9,751 bases of DNA from CAYOMP01 sp964405075 (GCA_964405075.1 CAYOMP010000107.1:1-9751); one strand, 5' to 3'; counted from the first letter of the stretch, positions 1 to 7,013 are shown. Numbers and translations: made by a program. The notes: generated from the letters alone by a model not told the origin.

Positions 1-1
1 C

Positions 2-1048
2 CTTACAAGAGCAAAATTTGATGAATTAACACATGACTTAGTAGAAAGAACAGCTACACCTGTTCAGAATGCGTTAAAAGATGCTGGCTTAACAGCTTCA
101 GAACTTTCAAAGGTATTATTAGTTGGTGGTTCTACAAGAATTCCGGCAGTACAGGATAAAGTAAAACAGTTAACAGGACATGAACCTTCAAAAACATTAA
201 ATCCAGATGAATGTGTTGCTATCGGTGCATCTATTCAGGGTGGTAAATTAGCAGGAGATGCAGGTGCAGGTGAAATACTTCTTCTTGACGTAACTCCATT
301 ATCATTATCTATTGAAACTATGGGTGGAATTGCAACAAGATTAATCGAAAGAAATACTACTATTCCAACAAAGAAGAGTCAGGTATTCTCTACAGCAGCT
401 GATAATCAGACAGCAGTAGATATCAATGTTGTACAAGGTGAAAGACAGTTTGCTAAAGATAACAAGTCTCTTGGACAGTTCAGATTAGATGGTATCCCAC
501 CAGCAAGAAGAGGTGTTCCACAGATTGAAGTTACATTTGATATTGATGCAAACGGTATTGTTAACGTATCAGCTAAGGATTTAGGAACTGGTAAAGAACA
601 GCATATTACAATTACAGCTGGTTCAAATATGTCAGATGATGATATCGAAAAGGCTGTAAAAGAAGCTGCTGAATATGAAGCTCAGGATAAGAAACGTAAA
701 GAAGCTATTGATACAAGAAACGATGCTGATGCTATGGTATTCCAGACTGAAAAAGCTATGGAAGAAGTTGGAGATAAAATCGATAGTAATGATAAAGTAG
801 CAGTAGAAGCTGATCTTAATGCATTAAAAGAATTACTTGCAAATTCTAATCCAGAAGATATGTCTGATGCTCAGGTTGATGAAATCAAAGCAGCAAAAGA
901 AAAATTAATGGAAAGTGCCCAGAAATTATTTGCTAAAGTATATGAACAGGCTCAGGCAGCAGGTGCAGGTCCAGATATGGGTGGAGCACAGGGTACAACT
1001 GATTACCAGGCAGATGATGTAGTAGATGGAGATTACAAAGAAGTCTAA
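2..1048 (+). CDS. dnaK: Chaperone DnaK (Hsp70), C-terminal part, 5' end cut off by the window
   Basis: This is the last 348 residues of the ATP-dependent Hsp70 chaperone, which binds exposed hydrophobic segments of cytoplasmic proteins with DnaJ and GrpE as partners. The reading frame is open from base 2, so the gene starts upstream; about the first 45% is missing. The end of the nucleotide-binding domain is visible, including LLVGGSTRIPAVQ (encoded at about 116-154) and CVAIGASIQGG. Next comes the interdomain linker ILLLDVTPLSLSIET (about 272-316). The beta substrate-binding domain contains NVVQGER and GIPPARRGVPQIEVTFDID, and is followed by the charged helical lid. The tail ends in DDVVDGDYKEV, a Gram-positive style variant without the eukaryotic EEVD. 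dnaJ follows after a 117-base gap, the usual hrcA-grpE-dnaK-dnaJ order. No frameshift is seen. The identification is secure. Confidence 0.98.
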   Translation, partial: LTRAKFDELTHDLVERTATPVQNALKDAGLTASELSKVLLVGGSTRIPAVQDKVKQLTGHEPSKTLNPDECVAIGASIQGGKLAGDAGAGEILLLDVTPLSLSIETMGGIATRLIERNTTIPTKKSQVFSTAADNQTAVDINVVQGERQFAKDNKSLGQFRLDGIPPARRGVPQIEVTFDIDANGIVNVSAKDLGTGKEQHITITAGSNMSDDDIEKAVKEAAEYEAQDKKRKEAIDTRNDADAMVFQTEKAMEEVGDKIDSNDKVAVEADLNALKELLANSNPEDMSDAQVDEIKAAKEKLMESAQKLFAKVYEQAQAAGAGPDMGGAQGTTDYQADDVVDGDYKEV

Positions 1049-1088
1049 TTGTAGTAGAGTCTATTAAAGAATAATTATAGATGGAAAT

Positions 1089-1118
1089 TAGGGACATATT
1101 ATTTACAATGTGTCCCTA
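1089..1118 (+). repeat. Inverted repeat (RNA hairpin) between dnaK and dnaJ
   Basis: TAGGGACA (1089-1096) is the exact reverse complement of TGTCCCTA (1111-1118). Pairing continues inward as TATT with AATG (one G-U pair), giving a stem of about 12 bp and a 6-base loop. No T-run follows, so this is not a standard intrinsic terminator. It more likely affects mRNA processing, stability or partial read-through between dnaK and dnaJ. That role is inference; the pairing is visible in the sequence. Confidence 0.6.
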
Positions 1119-1155
1119 TGCCATTATCAAGAGTGAGAGCTCTCTAAGTTTACAT

Positions 1156-1160
1156 GGAGG
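1156..1160 (+). promoter_or_regulatory. Ribosome binding site that fixes the dnaJ start
   Basis: GGAGG lies five bases before the ATG at 1166. An in-frame ATG at 1154 overlaps this site and so cannot be the start it serves. The dnaJ start is therefore 1166, giving MADKRDCYEVLGV, which matches normal DnaJ N-termini. Confidence 0.9.
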
Positions 1161-1165
1161 TTAAT

Positions 1166-2341
1166 ATGGCAGATAAAAGAGATTGTTATGAGGTCCTTGG
1201 TGTTGATAAAGGTGCTGATGACGCTACCATAAAAAGAGCATATAGACAATTAGCTAAAAAATATCATCCAGATATGAATCCTGGAGATGCGGAGGCTGAA
1301 AAGAAATTTAAAGAAGCATCAGAAGCTTATGCAATTTTAAGTGATCCGGAAAAGCGTCGTCAGTATGATCAATTTGGTCATGCAGCATTCGAAGGCGGAG
1401 CCGGCGGTGGAGCTGGCGGCTTTGGCGGCTTTGATTTTAGTGGCGATATGGGAGATATATTCGGAGATATTTTTGGCGATATTTTCGGTGGTGGTTCCAG
1501 AAGCAGAAGACCTAATAATGGACCAAGACAGGGAGCTAATCTTAGAACTAGCGTAAGAGTCAAATTCGAAGAAGCAGTATTTGGTTGTGAAAAAGAGATA
1601 GAATTGACAATAAAAGATGAATGTAAGAGTTGTCATGGTTCAGGTGCTAAGGCGGGAACACAACCACAGACATGTACAAAATGTGGCGGTAAAGGTCAGA
1701 TTGTTTATACATCTCAGTCTTTATTTGGACAGGTAAGAAATGTAACAACATGTCCGGATTGTAATGGTACAGGAAAGGTTGTTAAGGAAAAATGTCCAGA
1801 TTGTAGTGGTAGTGGATATATTGCCAGCAGAAAGAAAATATCTGTTACAATTCCGGCTGGTATTGACAATGGTCAGAGCATTAGAATTCGAGAAAAAGGT
1901 GAACCAGGCATTAATGGTGGTCCACGAGGCGACTTACTTGTAGAAGTAATAGTTGAAAATCATCCAATATTCAGACGTGATGGATATAATATCTTCTCTA
2001 GCGCACCAATTACATTTGCACAGGCTGCTATTGGTGGTGAAGTGCTAATCAATACCGTTGATGGAGATGTTATTTATGAAATTAAGCCAGGTACACAGAC
2101 TGATACCAAGGTAAGATTAAAAGGAAAAGGTGTACCATCATTAAGAAATAAGCAAATGAGAGGAGATCATTATGTAACACTTATTGTTCAGGTTCCTACG
2201 AATTTGAACTCTGAGCAGAAGGATCTTCTGAGAAAATTTGATGAAGCTACTGGTAATTCATTGAATTTGAATTTGGACGGAGCTGAAAAACATAAGAAAA
2301 AAGGTTTCTTTGAAAAAATGAAAGATGCTTTTGAAGATTAG
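1166..2341 (+). CDS. dnaJ: Chaperone DnaJ (Hsp40, type I)
   Basis: Full-length type I Hsp40 co-chaperone, 391 residues, which stimulates the DnaK ATPase and delivers unfolded substrates in the cytoplasm. The J domain spans about residues 6-70, with the essential HPD motif at 34-36. A Gly/Phe-rich linker (about 76-110) ends in three tandem GDIF units. The zinc-binding domain has four complete CxxCxGxG motifs at about 153-160, 170-177, 196-203 and 210-217. The C-terminal substrate-binding and dimerisation domains run to the end, where a basic stretch (HKKKGFFEKMKDAFED) closes the protein. Length and domain order are normal. The start at 1166 is chosen for its GGAGG at 1156-1160. The gene lies downstream of dnaK, probably co-transcribed, and a strong terminator follows the stop codon. 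Confidence 0.98.
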   Translation: MADKRDCYEVLGVDKGADDATIKRAYRQLAKKYHPDMNPGDAEAEKKFKEASEAYAILSDPEKRRQYDQFGHAAFEGGAGGGAGGFGGFDFSGDMGDIFGDIFGDIFGGGSRSRRPNNGPRQGANLRTSVRVKFEEAVFGCEKEIELTIKDECKSCHGSGAKAGTQPQTCTKCGGKGQIVYTSQSLFGQVRNVTTCPDCNGTGKVVKEKCPDCSGSGYIASRKKISVTIPAGIDNGQSIRIREKGEPGINGGPRGDLLVEVIVENHPIFRRDGYNIFSSAPITFAQAAIGGEVLINTVDGDVIYEIKPGTQTDTKVRLKGKGVPSLRNKQMRGDHYVTLIVQVPTNLNSEQKDLLRKFDEATGNSLNLNLDGAEKHKKKGFFEKMKDAFED

Positions 2342-2367
2342 CATTAAATGATAAAATGTTAAATAAA

Positions 2368-2400
2368 GGCGTTAAATAGTTAGACTATTTAACGCTTTTT
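2368..2400 (+). terminator. Intrinsic terminator of the dnaK-dnaJ operon
   Basis: GCGTTAAATAGT (2369-2380) pairs perfectly with ACTATTTAACGC (2384-2395) over 12 bp around a 3-base loop, followed at once by TTTTT (2396-2400). Upstream AAAG can extend the stem into the T-run. It starts 27 bases after the dnaJ stop and separates the heat-shock genes from the sugar locus. Confidence 0.93.
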
Positions 2401-2445
2401 CATATGTTTAATTATAATAAATTGTAATTAATTACTAAAAATCTC

Positions 2446-2474
2446 TTTAAAAAAGTAAGAAAATTGTTTATAAT
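2446..2474 (+). promoter_or_regulatory. Sigma-A type promoter of the AraC-family regulator gene
   Basis: A perfect TATAAT (2469-2474) sits 17 bases after TTTAAA (2446-2451, four of six matches to TTGACA). Transcription would begin near 2481, leaving a leader of about 40 bases. An AGGGG-type ribosome binding site at 2508-2512 lies ten bases before the ATG at 2523. The -35 box is weak and the region is very AT-rich, so the exact choice is moderate. The preceding terminator means that the regulator needs its own promoter somewhere in 2401-2522. Confidence 0.6.
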
Positions 2475-2522
2475 AGATATGTTAGGCAAAAATTATGGGA
2501 CGCTTAAAGGGGAACAAAATCA

Positions 2523-4721
2523 ATGAAGCATTTAAATAAAAATGAGAATTTTAGAAATAGATTATTTCTATATATTTTGACAGCCGTTTTTGTACCGGTA
2601 ATTATTTTAGGAATATACTCTTATAATACATATAGATCTGAGGTTACAAAGAAATTAAATACGTCAGCATTAGCTACAGCAGGTCAGGTGAAAAGCCGAG
2701 TAGACGGTGTTTTACTGAATATTAGGAAAAATTATATAGAAAGCATTAACTGTGATGAGATAGATTGGTTATTAAACAGCCCGATTAGTTATTCAGAGTA
2801 TTCACAGTTAGTCGGAGCAATAGATGTTCTTGATGGTTCAACTTATTTATCGGAATATATATCAGGATATTCTTTTGTAAATTTTAAAACAGGATGGGTA
2901 TTGAGCAATAGAGGGTTGTATCCATTTCAGGAGCTAAATAATAAAGAAGATGTAAGAGTATTATATCAGTATGAAAAAGATACATTGGTGAGAGATTTTT
3001 GGTTTAACAGACAAAGTAGGGGCAGTTCAAAAGCTTTGCCGAGAGAGACGGTTGATTTGAACAACCTTTCATTTATAATGAAACTTCCTACCAATACAAA
3101 ACTTCCCTGTGCTGTTATGGTTGTAAATGTAAATCAACAGAGAATAGAAGAACTTCTTAGTGAAGACTTAGGCAGTAATTATATAACAGTTTTGGATAAA
3201 CAAGGTAATCTTATTTACACTACTAATGATGAAATATATAGTTATTGTGCACTGCATAAAGAGGATTTAAGAGAAGATATAGTGGATAGTGTGAAAATAT
3301 CCAATGGCAAAGAGTACAAAATTGCTGTTAGAACTTCAGATGTATTAGATTGGACATACATAGTAAGCTATGATATGGCATTAGAACTTGATGGTGCGGT
3401 TAATATTTTATCTTTTGCAGGTGTTATGGGATTAGTTAGTATTATTGTATTAATAATTGCAATTATATGGACTAATAGGATATATAAACCTGTATTTAAA
3501 ATGGAAAATACAATTGTTAGCCAGCGCTCTCAGTTAAAGGAGCTTTTTGTTACCAGACTTATAAAAGGTGAAATAAGGAAAGAACAACTGGAGTATTATA
3601 CAAATAAGCTTAATATAGAGATTAAACAGTATAAAACAGTGATTTCCATAAATATACGTTCGGGAGAAACGGATGGATATGATGAGACGAAACAAGATGC
3701 AATAAGAATTGAGGCCCTGGAAAAATTACCTGAAGAAATCAAGAAAATGTTGTTGGTGCCAGCTATATGTCACGCCAGAGCAATAGTTCTATTTTTAATG
3801 GATGATAATCAAGAAATATTAGAAGAAAAAATTGATAAGATATATGAAGAAATGAAACACTTCGTAAATGATGAATATGAATTAAACATAAGTATGGGCG
3901 TTGGTCCTGTGTTTGAGGACATTACTATGTTTAGAGACGCATATCATAAAAGCGTAGAGGCGTTAAAAAATTGCGATCGCTTTAGTGTAGATGATTATTC
4001 AAACAGTAGTGAGATTATGTATTATTCGGATATTACGGATAAGCAAAGTACATATTCATATGATTTGATACTTGAAAAAGATATAAAAGAAGCAGTAGAT
4101 GCTTGTGAAAAGGAAAAAGCATTTGAGGTTGTCGATTTGTTCTTAGATGGTATTGTAAAGAATAAGTTGTCAAGTGGTGAGAGTTGCTTTTGTATGCAAA
4201 GATTTATGACGGCTATAATAATGGTTGCAACTAATGCAGGACTTTTAGTAGATGAATTATTCAAAGAAGATAGCGTAAACGTGTTTTATAGTTTGAATCA
4301 AATATATGATTTGGAAAAGATTAGAAATTTTTACAAATTTAAAGTTGTAGAACCTATAATAGATGAATTGAATGCTTTCAGAAGTAGTCATTCATCAGAA
4401 ATTATGGATAAAATACAAGATATTATAGAAGAAACAAAAGGTGATATTACTCTTTCTGAATGTGCACAACGCCTTAATTATCATCCAAGTTATATTTGGA
4501 AAATTATGAAAAGTAAAAAGAATACAACATTTAGTGAATATATTGCTGAGTACAAAATACAAGAGGCAAAAGGATTATTACTAAATACTGATATGACGGT
4601 GGCGGAAGTAGCCGTACAATTAAATTATACCAATACACAGAATTTTATTAGATTTTTTAGTAAGCATGTTGGTACTACACCTGGAAAATACAGACAGAAC
4701 TACAAAAATGTAACAGAATAG
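2523..4721 (+). CDS. Membrane-anchored AraC-family transcriptional regulator, YesS-like (probable rhamnogalacturonan sensor)
   Basis: One-component sensor and activator of 732 residues. A first transmembrane segment (about 14-33) and a second (about 294-316) bracket a large extracytoplasmic sensor domain of about 260 residues, probably Cache-like. After the second segment comes a cytoplasmic region (about 330-510) resembling the degenerate GGDEF-like fold of YesN/YesS proteins, for example ISMGVGPVFEDITMF followed by YHKSVEAL. The C-terminus (about 627-726) is an AraC/XylS double helix-turn-helix with the typical ending NFIRFFSKHVGTTPGKYR. Size and layout match B. subtilis YesS (about 760 residues), which sits among rhamnogalacturonan genes. 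The permeases, binding protein and PL11 lyase follow on the same strand, so it probably activates them when RG-I fragments appear outside the cell. The family call is secure; the ligand is inferred from neighbours. Confidence 0.92.
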   Translation: MKHLNKNENFRNRLFLYILTAVFVPVIILGIYSYNTYRSEVTKKLNTSALATAGQVKSRVDGVLLNIRKNYIESINCDEIDWLLNSPISYSEYSQLVGAIDVLDGSTYLSEYISGYSFVNFKTGWVLSNRGLYPFQELNNKEDVRVLYQYEKDTLVRDFWFNRQSRGSSKALPRETVDLNNLSFIMKLPTNTKLPCAVMVVNVNQQRIEELLSEDLGSNYITVLDKQGNLIYTTNDEIYSYCALHKEDLREDIVDSVKISNGKEYKIAVRTSDVLDWTYIVSYDMALELDGAVNILSFAGVMGLVSIIVLIIAIIWTNRIYKPVFKMENTIVSQRSQLKELFVTRLIKGEIRKEQLEYYTNKLNIEIKQYKTVISINIRSGETDGYDETKQDAIRIEALEKLPEEIKKMLLVPAICHARAIVLFLMDDNQEILEEKIDKIYEEMKHFVNDEYELNISMGVGPVFEDITMFRDAYHKSVEALKNCDRFSVDDYSNSSEIMYYSDITDKQSTYSYDLILEKDIKEAVDACEKEKAFEVVDLFLDGIVKNKLSSGESCFCMQRFMTAIIMVATNAGLLVDELFKEDSVNVFYSLNQIYDLEKIRNFYKFKVVEPIIDELNAFRSSHSSEIMDKIQDIIEETKGDITLSECAQRLNYHPSYIWKIMKSKKNTTFSEYIAEYKIQEAKGLLLNTDMTVAEVAVQLNYTNTQNFIRFFSKHVGTTPGKYRQNYKNVTE

Positions 4722-4731
4722 ATTTTACACC

Positions 4732-4772
4732 AAATACTCCATTTGTTGATATATGCAACAAATGGAGTATTT
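4732..4772 (+). terminator. Long perfect hairpin after the regulator gene, probable terminator
   Basis: AAATACTCCATTTGTTG (4732-4748) is the exact reverse complement of 4756-4772, giving a 17-bp stem with a 7-base loop, starting 11 bases after the stop. Only the stem's own TTT, with no separate T-run, follows the fold, so termination may be partial. Hairpin certain; terminator role likely. Confidence 0.75.
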
Positions 4773-4802
4773 GCTATGTATGGCGAAAATACGCATAATT
4801 AG

Positions 4803-4864
4803 GCAATAATCATTTTATTTACTTAGAATTTGTTTGGAATAATATAATGATTATTGCTTTTTTT
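4803..4864 (+). repeat. 12-bp inverted repeat with long loop and T-run before the permease operon
   Basis: GCAATAATCATT (4803-4814) pairs perfectly with AATGATTATTGC (4846-4857); 31 bases lie between, and seven T follow (4858-4864). As RNA this resembles a terminator with a large loop, which could back up the hairpin at 4732-4772. As DNA, the right arm overlaps a perfect TATAAT at 4843-4848, so it could instead be an operator over an alternative promoter. The sequence alone does not decide between these. Confidence 0.5.
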
Positions 4865-4889
4865 AAATGCGGTGAATTAGCCAAAATAA

Positions 4890-4922
4890 TTAGAAATATA
4901 AAATGATAAGTTGGAAATATAA
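4890..4922 (+). promoter_or_regulatory. Direct repeat with 21-bp spacing, candidate AraC-family operator
   Basis: TTAGAAATATAA (4890-4901) and TTGGAAATATAA (4911-4922) match at 11 of 12 positions and start exactly 21 bp apart, two helical turns. AraC-family dimers commonly bind direct half-sites at about this spacing upstream of the -35 box. The second copy ends 21 bases before the proposed -35 at 4944. The YesS-like regulator encoded just upstream is the natural candidate to bind here. The repeat is seen directly; its role is inferred. Confidence 0.5.
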
Positions 4923-4943
4923 GCAAAGTAGATTATTTGATTA

Positions 4944-4972
4944 TTGATGTAATTGAAAGCGAATAGTATAGT
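4944..4972 (+). promoter_or_regulatory. Probable promoter of the permease, binding-protein and lyase operon
   Basis: TTGATG (4944-4949, four of six matches to TTGACA) and TATAGT (4967-4972, five of six to TATAAT) are separated by 17 bases. Transcription would start near 4979 and leave a leader of about 85 bases before the permease start at 5065. The -10 box is one arm of a short palindrome, TATAGT-TGC-ACTATA (4967-4981). A weak -35 box fits a promoter that needs an activator. An alternative perfect TATAAT exists at 4843-4848. Confidence 0.5.
4953..4968 (+). promoter_or_regulatory. cre-like catabolite repression site inside the operon promoter
   Basis: Compared with the Gram-positive cre consensus WTGNNARCGNWWWCAW, TTGAAAGCGAATAGTA matches 14 of 16 positions; both mismatches are in the final CA. 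The left half TGAAAGCG is perfect and the right half is weak. It fills the spacer between the proposed -35 and -10 boxes, where bound CcpA would block RNA polymerase. Confidence 0.4.
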
Positions 4973-5051
4973 TGCACTATAAACAAAACCTTAGGGGCAA
5001 GAAAATATAAAAAATGCACAAAAGGGAGCGTTTGAACAATGAAAATGGAAT

Positions 5052-5058
5052 AGGAGGG
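5052..5058 (+). promoter_or_regulatory. Ribosome binding site that fixes the first permease start
   Basis: AGGAGGG lies six bases before the ATG at 5065. An in-frame ATG at 5014 would add 17 residues but has only AGGGG about 16 bases upstream, too far for good initiation. A five-codon reading frame, MKME and stop (5039-5053), with its own AGGGAG, ends inside this site and may couple translation. Confidence 0.8.
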
Positions 5059-5064
5059 TATTTG

Positions 5065-6018
5065 ATGAGCGAGATAGCAACAGTTCAGCCTAAAGTAAAG
5101 AAGAAAAATTCTAAGAATAATTCTTTAAAATACTTTAAGCAACATAAGTGGCTGTATATTATGCTTATTCCTGGTGCGTTGTACTTTCTAATTTTTAGAT
5201 ATGTACCAATGGGGGGAATAGTTATAGCATTCCAACAATACAGTCCATTTACAGGAATATTTGGAAGTAAATTTGTGGGACTTACTCATTTTCAAAATTT
5301 TTTCAAAGGTTCAGATTTTTGGATGTTGTTGAAAAATACATTGGGGATTTCAATATTAAGTCTTCTTTTTTACTTTCCGGCACCAATAATTTTGGCATTA
5401 TTACTTAATGAAATAAGATGTCAGACGTATAAAAGGCTGGTGCAGACATTCATTTATATTCCACATTTTATTTCTTGGGTTATAGTAGCAAGTTTAACAT
5501 ATAACCTATTTAATATTAATGATGGAATTATTAATCAGATTATTGAAAGTATTATAGGTCATACTATTGATTTTTTGGCATTGCCGGAATACTTTAGAGC
5601 ACTTATTGTAGGGCAAAGCATATGGAAAGAAACAGGGTATGGAACAATTATATTCTTAGCAGCACTTGCCGGCGTAGATATGGAGTTATATGAAGCGGCA
5701 AGAGTTGATGGAGCTGGAAGATGGAGGCTAATGTGGCATATTACATTACCAGCAATCAAAGGAACAATAATTATTATGTTGATATTAAGAGTTGGTTCAA
5801 TATTGAATACAGGATATGAACAGATTTTCCTTATGAGGAATTCTCTTAACGTATCGGTAGCAGAAGTATTTGATACATACATTTATCAAAAAGGTATCAC
5901 AAATGCACAGTATTCATATAGTACGGCTGCAGGTTTGTTTAAGTCAGTTGTAGGTATGATTATGGTATTGGGTTCTAACTGGATAGCTAAGAAATCAGGC
6001 GAAACAGGAATTTATTAA
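5065..6018 (+). CDS. ABC sugar transporter permease, LplB/YteP type
   Basis: Inner permease subunit of a carbohydrate-uptake (CUT1-type) ABC importer, 317 residues from the ATG at 5065. After a basic N-terminal tail, about six hydrophobic segments are visible (roughly 30-44, 88-114, 128-150, 178-205, 232-248, 290-306). The ATPase-contacting EAA loop is intact at 210-229: EAARVDGAGRWRLMWHITLP. The early motif YIMLIPGALYFLIFRYVPMGG and the stretch TGYEQIFLMRN are typical of the LplB/YteP subgroup that transports pectin-type oligosaccharides. The second permease begins 14 bases after the stop, so the genes form an operon and the proteins should form a heterodimeric channel. The family call is strong; the RG-I substrate is inferred from the neighbouring lyase and regulator. 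Confidence 0.93.
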   Translation: MSEIATVQPKVKKKNSKNNSLKYFKQHKWLYIMLIPGALYFLIFRYVPMGGIVIAFQQYSPFTGIFGSKFVGLTHFQNFFKGSDFWMLLKNTLGISILSLLFYFPAPIILALLLNEIRCQTYKRLVQTFIYIPHFISWVIVASLTYNLFNINDGIINQIIESIIGHTIDFLALPEYFRALIVGQSIWKETGYGTIIFLAALAGVDMELYEAARVDGAGRWRLMWHITLPAIKGTIIIMLILRVGSILNTGYEQIFLMRNSLNVSVAEVFDTYIYQKGITNAQYSYSTAAGLFKSVVGMIMVLGSNWIAKKSGETGIY

Positions 6019-6032
6019 AAGGAGGGGATAAT

Positions 6033-6944
6033 GTGGCGGATATAGCTGTAACAACTAATAAAAAAAACAGAATTAAATCAAGCATGGGTGATAGAATAAC
6101 ACAGGTTGTTATATATCTGTTGGTAGGCATAGTGGGAATAATAACATTATTGCCATTCCTCTATGTAGTGGCAGGTTCTTTTGCAACCGAAAGGGAACTT
6201 ACAGAAAAAGCATTTTTTATTATACCAAGTGAAATTTCCTTGAATGCGTACAAATATGTTGTTGAAACCGGCGAGGTATTCAGAGGTTTAAGAAATTCTT
6301 TATTTTTAACCATAGTAGGAACTTTTGTCAATATGTTTTTGACAACAACATTTGCGTATCCACTTTCTAAAGCGCATTTGAAAGGAAGAAATTTAATATT
6401 AAATCTTGTTATTATAACAATGCTTTTTTCAGGTGGAATGATACCTACATTTTTAGTAGTAAAACAATTAGGATTATATAATTCGTTTTGGGCACTTATA
6501 CTTCTTGGAGCTATTAATCCATTTAACTTGATAATAGTTAAGAATTTCTTCCAGGAGATTCCAAAAGAATTAGATGAAGCTGCAAGAATAGATGGTTGTA
6601 CTGATTTGGGCATTTTTGCAAAAATTGTATTGCCTTTGTCAAAACCAGTAATAGCATCAATATCATTATTTTATGCAGTAGGTCATTGGAATGATTATTT
6701 TAATGCAATGATTTATTTAAATGATCCGGCAAAAGAAACCGTACAGATAGTATTAAGAAGAATTGTACTACTTGCTGGGGGAATACAGGCAGAAATGATG
6801 GATTTTGATTCTATGGGAGTTCCACCGGATAAAGCAGTAAAAATGGCGGCAACTGTAGTAGCTACAGTACCGATACTTATCGCATATCCTTTTGTACAGC
6901 CATATTTTACAAAGGGTGTTATGGTTGGAGCTGTTAAAGGATAG
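6033..6944 (+). CDS. ABC sugar transporter permease, LplC/YtcP type
   Basis: Second permease subunit of the importer, 303 residues. The start is GTG at 6033, preceded by AAGGAGGGG (6019-6027) with five bases between. The overlapping ATG at 6031 is out of frame and meets a stop after four codons. Hydrophobic segments lie at about 24-48, 88-110, 121-142, 152-170, 204-220 and 272-290. The EAA loop is present (182-201: EAARIDGCTDLGIFAKIVLP). The C-terminal ending YPFVQPYFTKGVMVGAVKG is a hallmark of LplC/YtcP proteins. It pairs with the LplB-type permease immediately upstream and with the binding protein encoded next. No ATPase gene lies in between, as is common for this group, which uses a shared MsmX-like ATPase encoded elsewhere. 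Confidence 0.93.
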   Translation: MADIAVTTNKKNRIKSSMGDRITQVVIYLLVGIVGIITLLPFLYVVAGSFATERELTEKAFFIIPSEISLNAYKYVVETGEVFRGLRNSLFLTIVGTFVNMFLTTTFAYPLSKAHLKGRNLILNLVIITMLFSGGMIPTFLVVKQLGLYNSFWALILLGAINPFNLIIVKNFFQEIPKELDEAARIDGCTDLGIFAKIVLPLSKPVIASISLFYAVGHWNDYFNAMIYLNDPAKETVQIVLRRIVLLAGGIQAEMMDFDSMGVPPDKAVKMAATVVATVPILIAYPFVQPYFTKGVMVGAVKG

Positions 6945-6949
6945 AAATA

Positions 6950-6972
6950 CTTACTTTTTTTAAAAGAGTAAG
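6950..6972 (+). repeat. Short hairpin between the second permease and the binding protein genes
   Basis: CTTACT (6950-6955) pairs with AGTAAG (6967-6972). Pairing continues inward through a G-U pair and T-A pairs to a stem of about 10 bp with a 3-base loop. It begins 6 bases after the permease stop. It may protect or process the message so that the binding protein is made in excess; no strong T-run follows. Confidence 0.4.
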
Positions 6973-6988
6973 CATTTTAATATATAAT
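6960..6988 (+). promoter_or_regulatory. Possible internal promoter for the solute-binding protein gene
   Basis: A perfect TATAAT (6983-6988) lies 17 bases after TTAAAA (6960-6965, four of six matches to TTGACA), with transcription expected near 6995 just before the ribosome binding site. AT-rich intergenic DNA often produces such matches by chance, and the -35 overlaps a hairpin, so this is tentative. Confidence 0.25.
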
Positions 6989-7013
6989 GTATTTAAAGAA
7001 ATGGAGGAAAAAT

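Noticed and set aside
1049..1165. CIRCE operator or separate promoter for dnaJ
   Set aside because: No TTAGCACTC-N9-GAGTGCTAA element and no convincing -10/-35 pair are present; co-transcription with dnaK is simpler.
1454..1498. Tandem GDIF repeats in DnaJ as a novel expansion
   Set aside because: Repeated DIFG units in the Gly/Phe linker are common in DnaJ of Clostridia and related bacteria.
1337..1636. Open frames opposite or overlapping dnaJ (1337-1636 minus, 1378-1563 minus, 1341-1556 plus)
   Set aside because: They lie wholly inside the conserved dnaJ gene, lack family features and have low-complexity composition dictated by the Gly/Phe-rich region.
4022..4264. Minus-strand open frame inside the regulator gene
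   Set aside because: It is a shadow of a well-supported coding frame, with no recognisable domain.
4931..4945. Tandem GATTATT repeats at 8-base spacing near the promoter
   Set aside because: They are short and AT-rich, and the spacing does not suit a known operator; chance is likely.
5014..5064. Longer first permease starting at ATG 5014
   Set aside because: There is no well-spaced ribosome binding site, and the extra 17 residues do not resemble permease N-termini; AGGAGGG points to 5065.
5559..5882. Minus-strand open frame inside the first permease gene
   Set aside because: It is antisense to the conserved EAA-loop region; the plus-strand protein explains the sequence fully.
6161..6613. 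150-codon minus-strand open frame inside the second permease gene
   Set aside because: Despite its length it is antisense to conserved permease segments and shows no membrane or domain pattern of its own.
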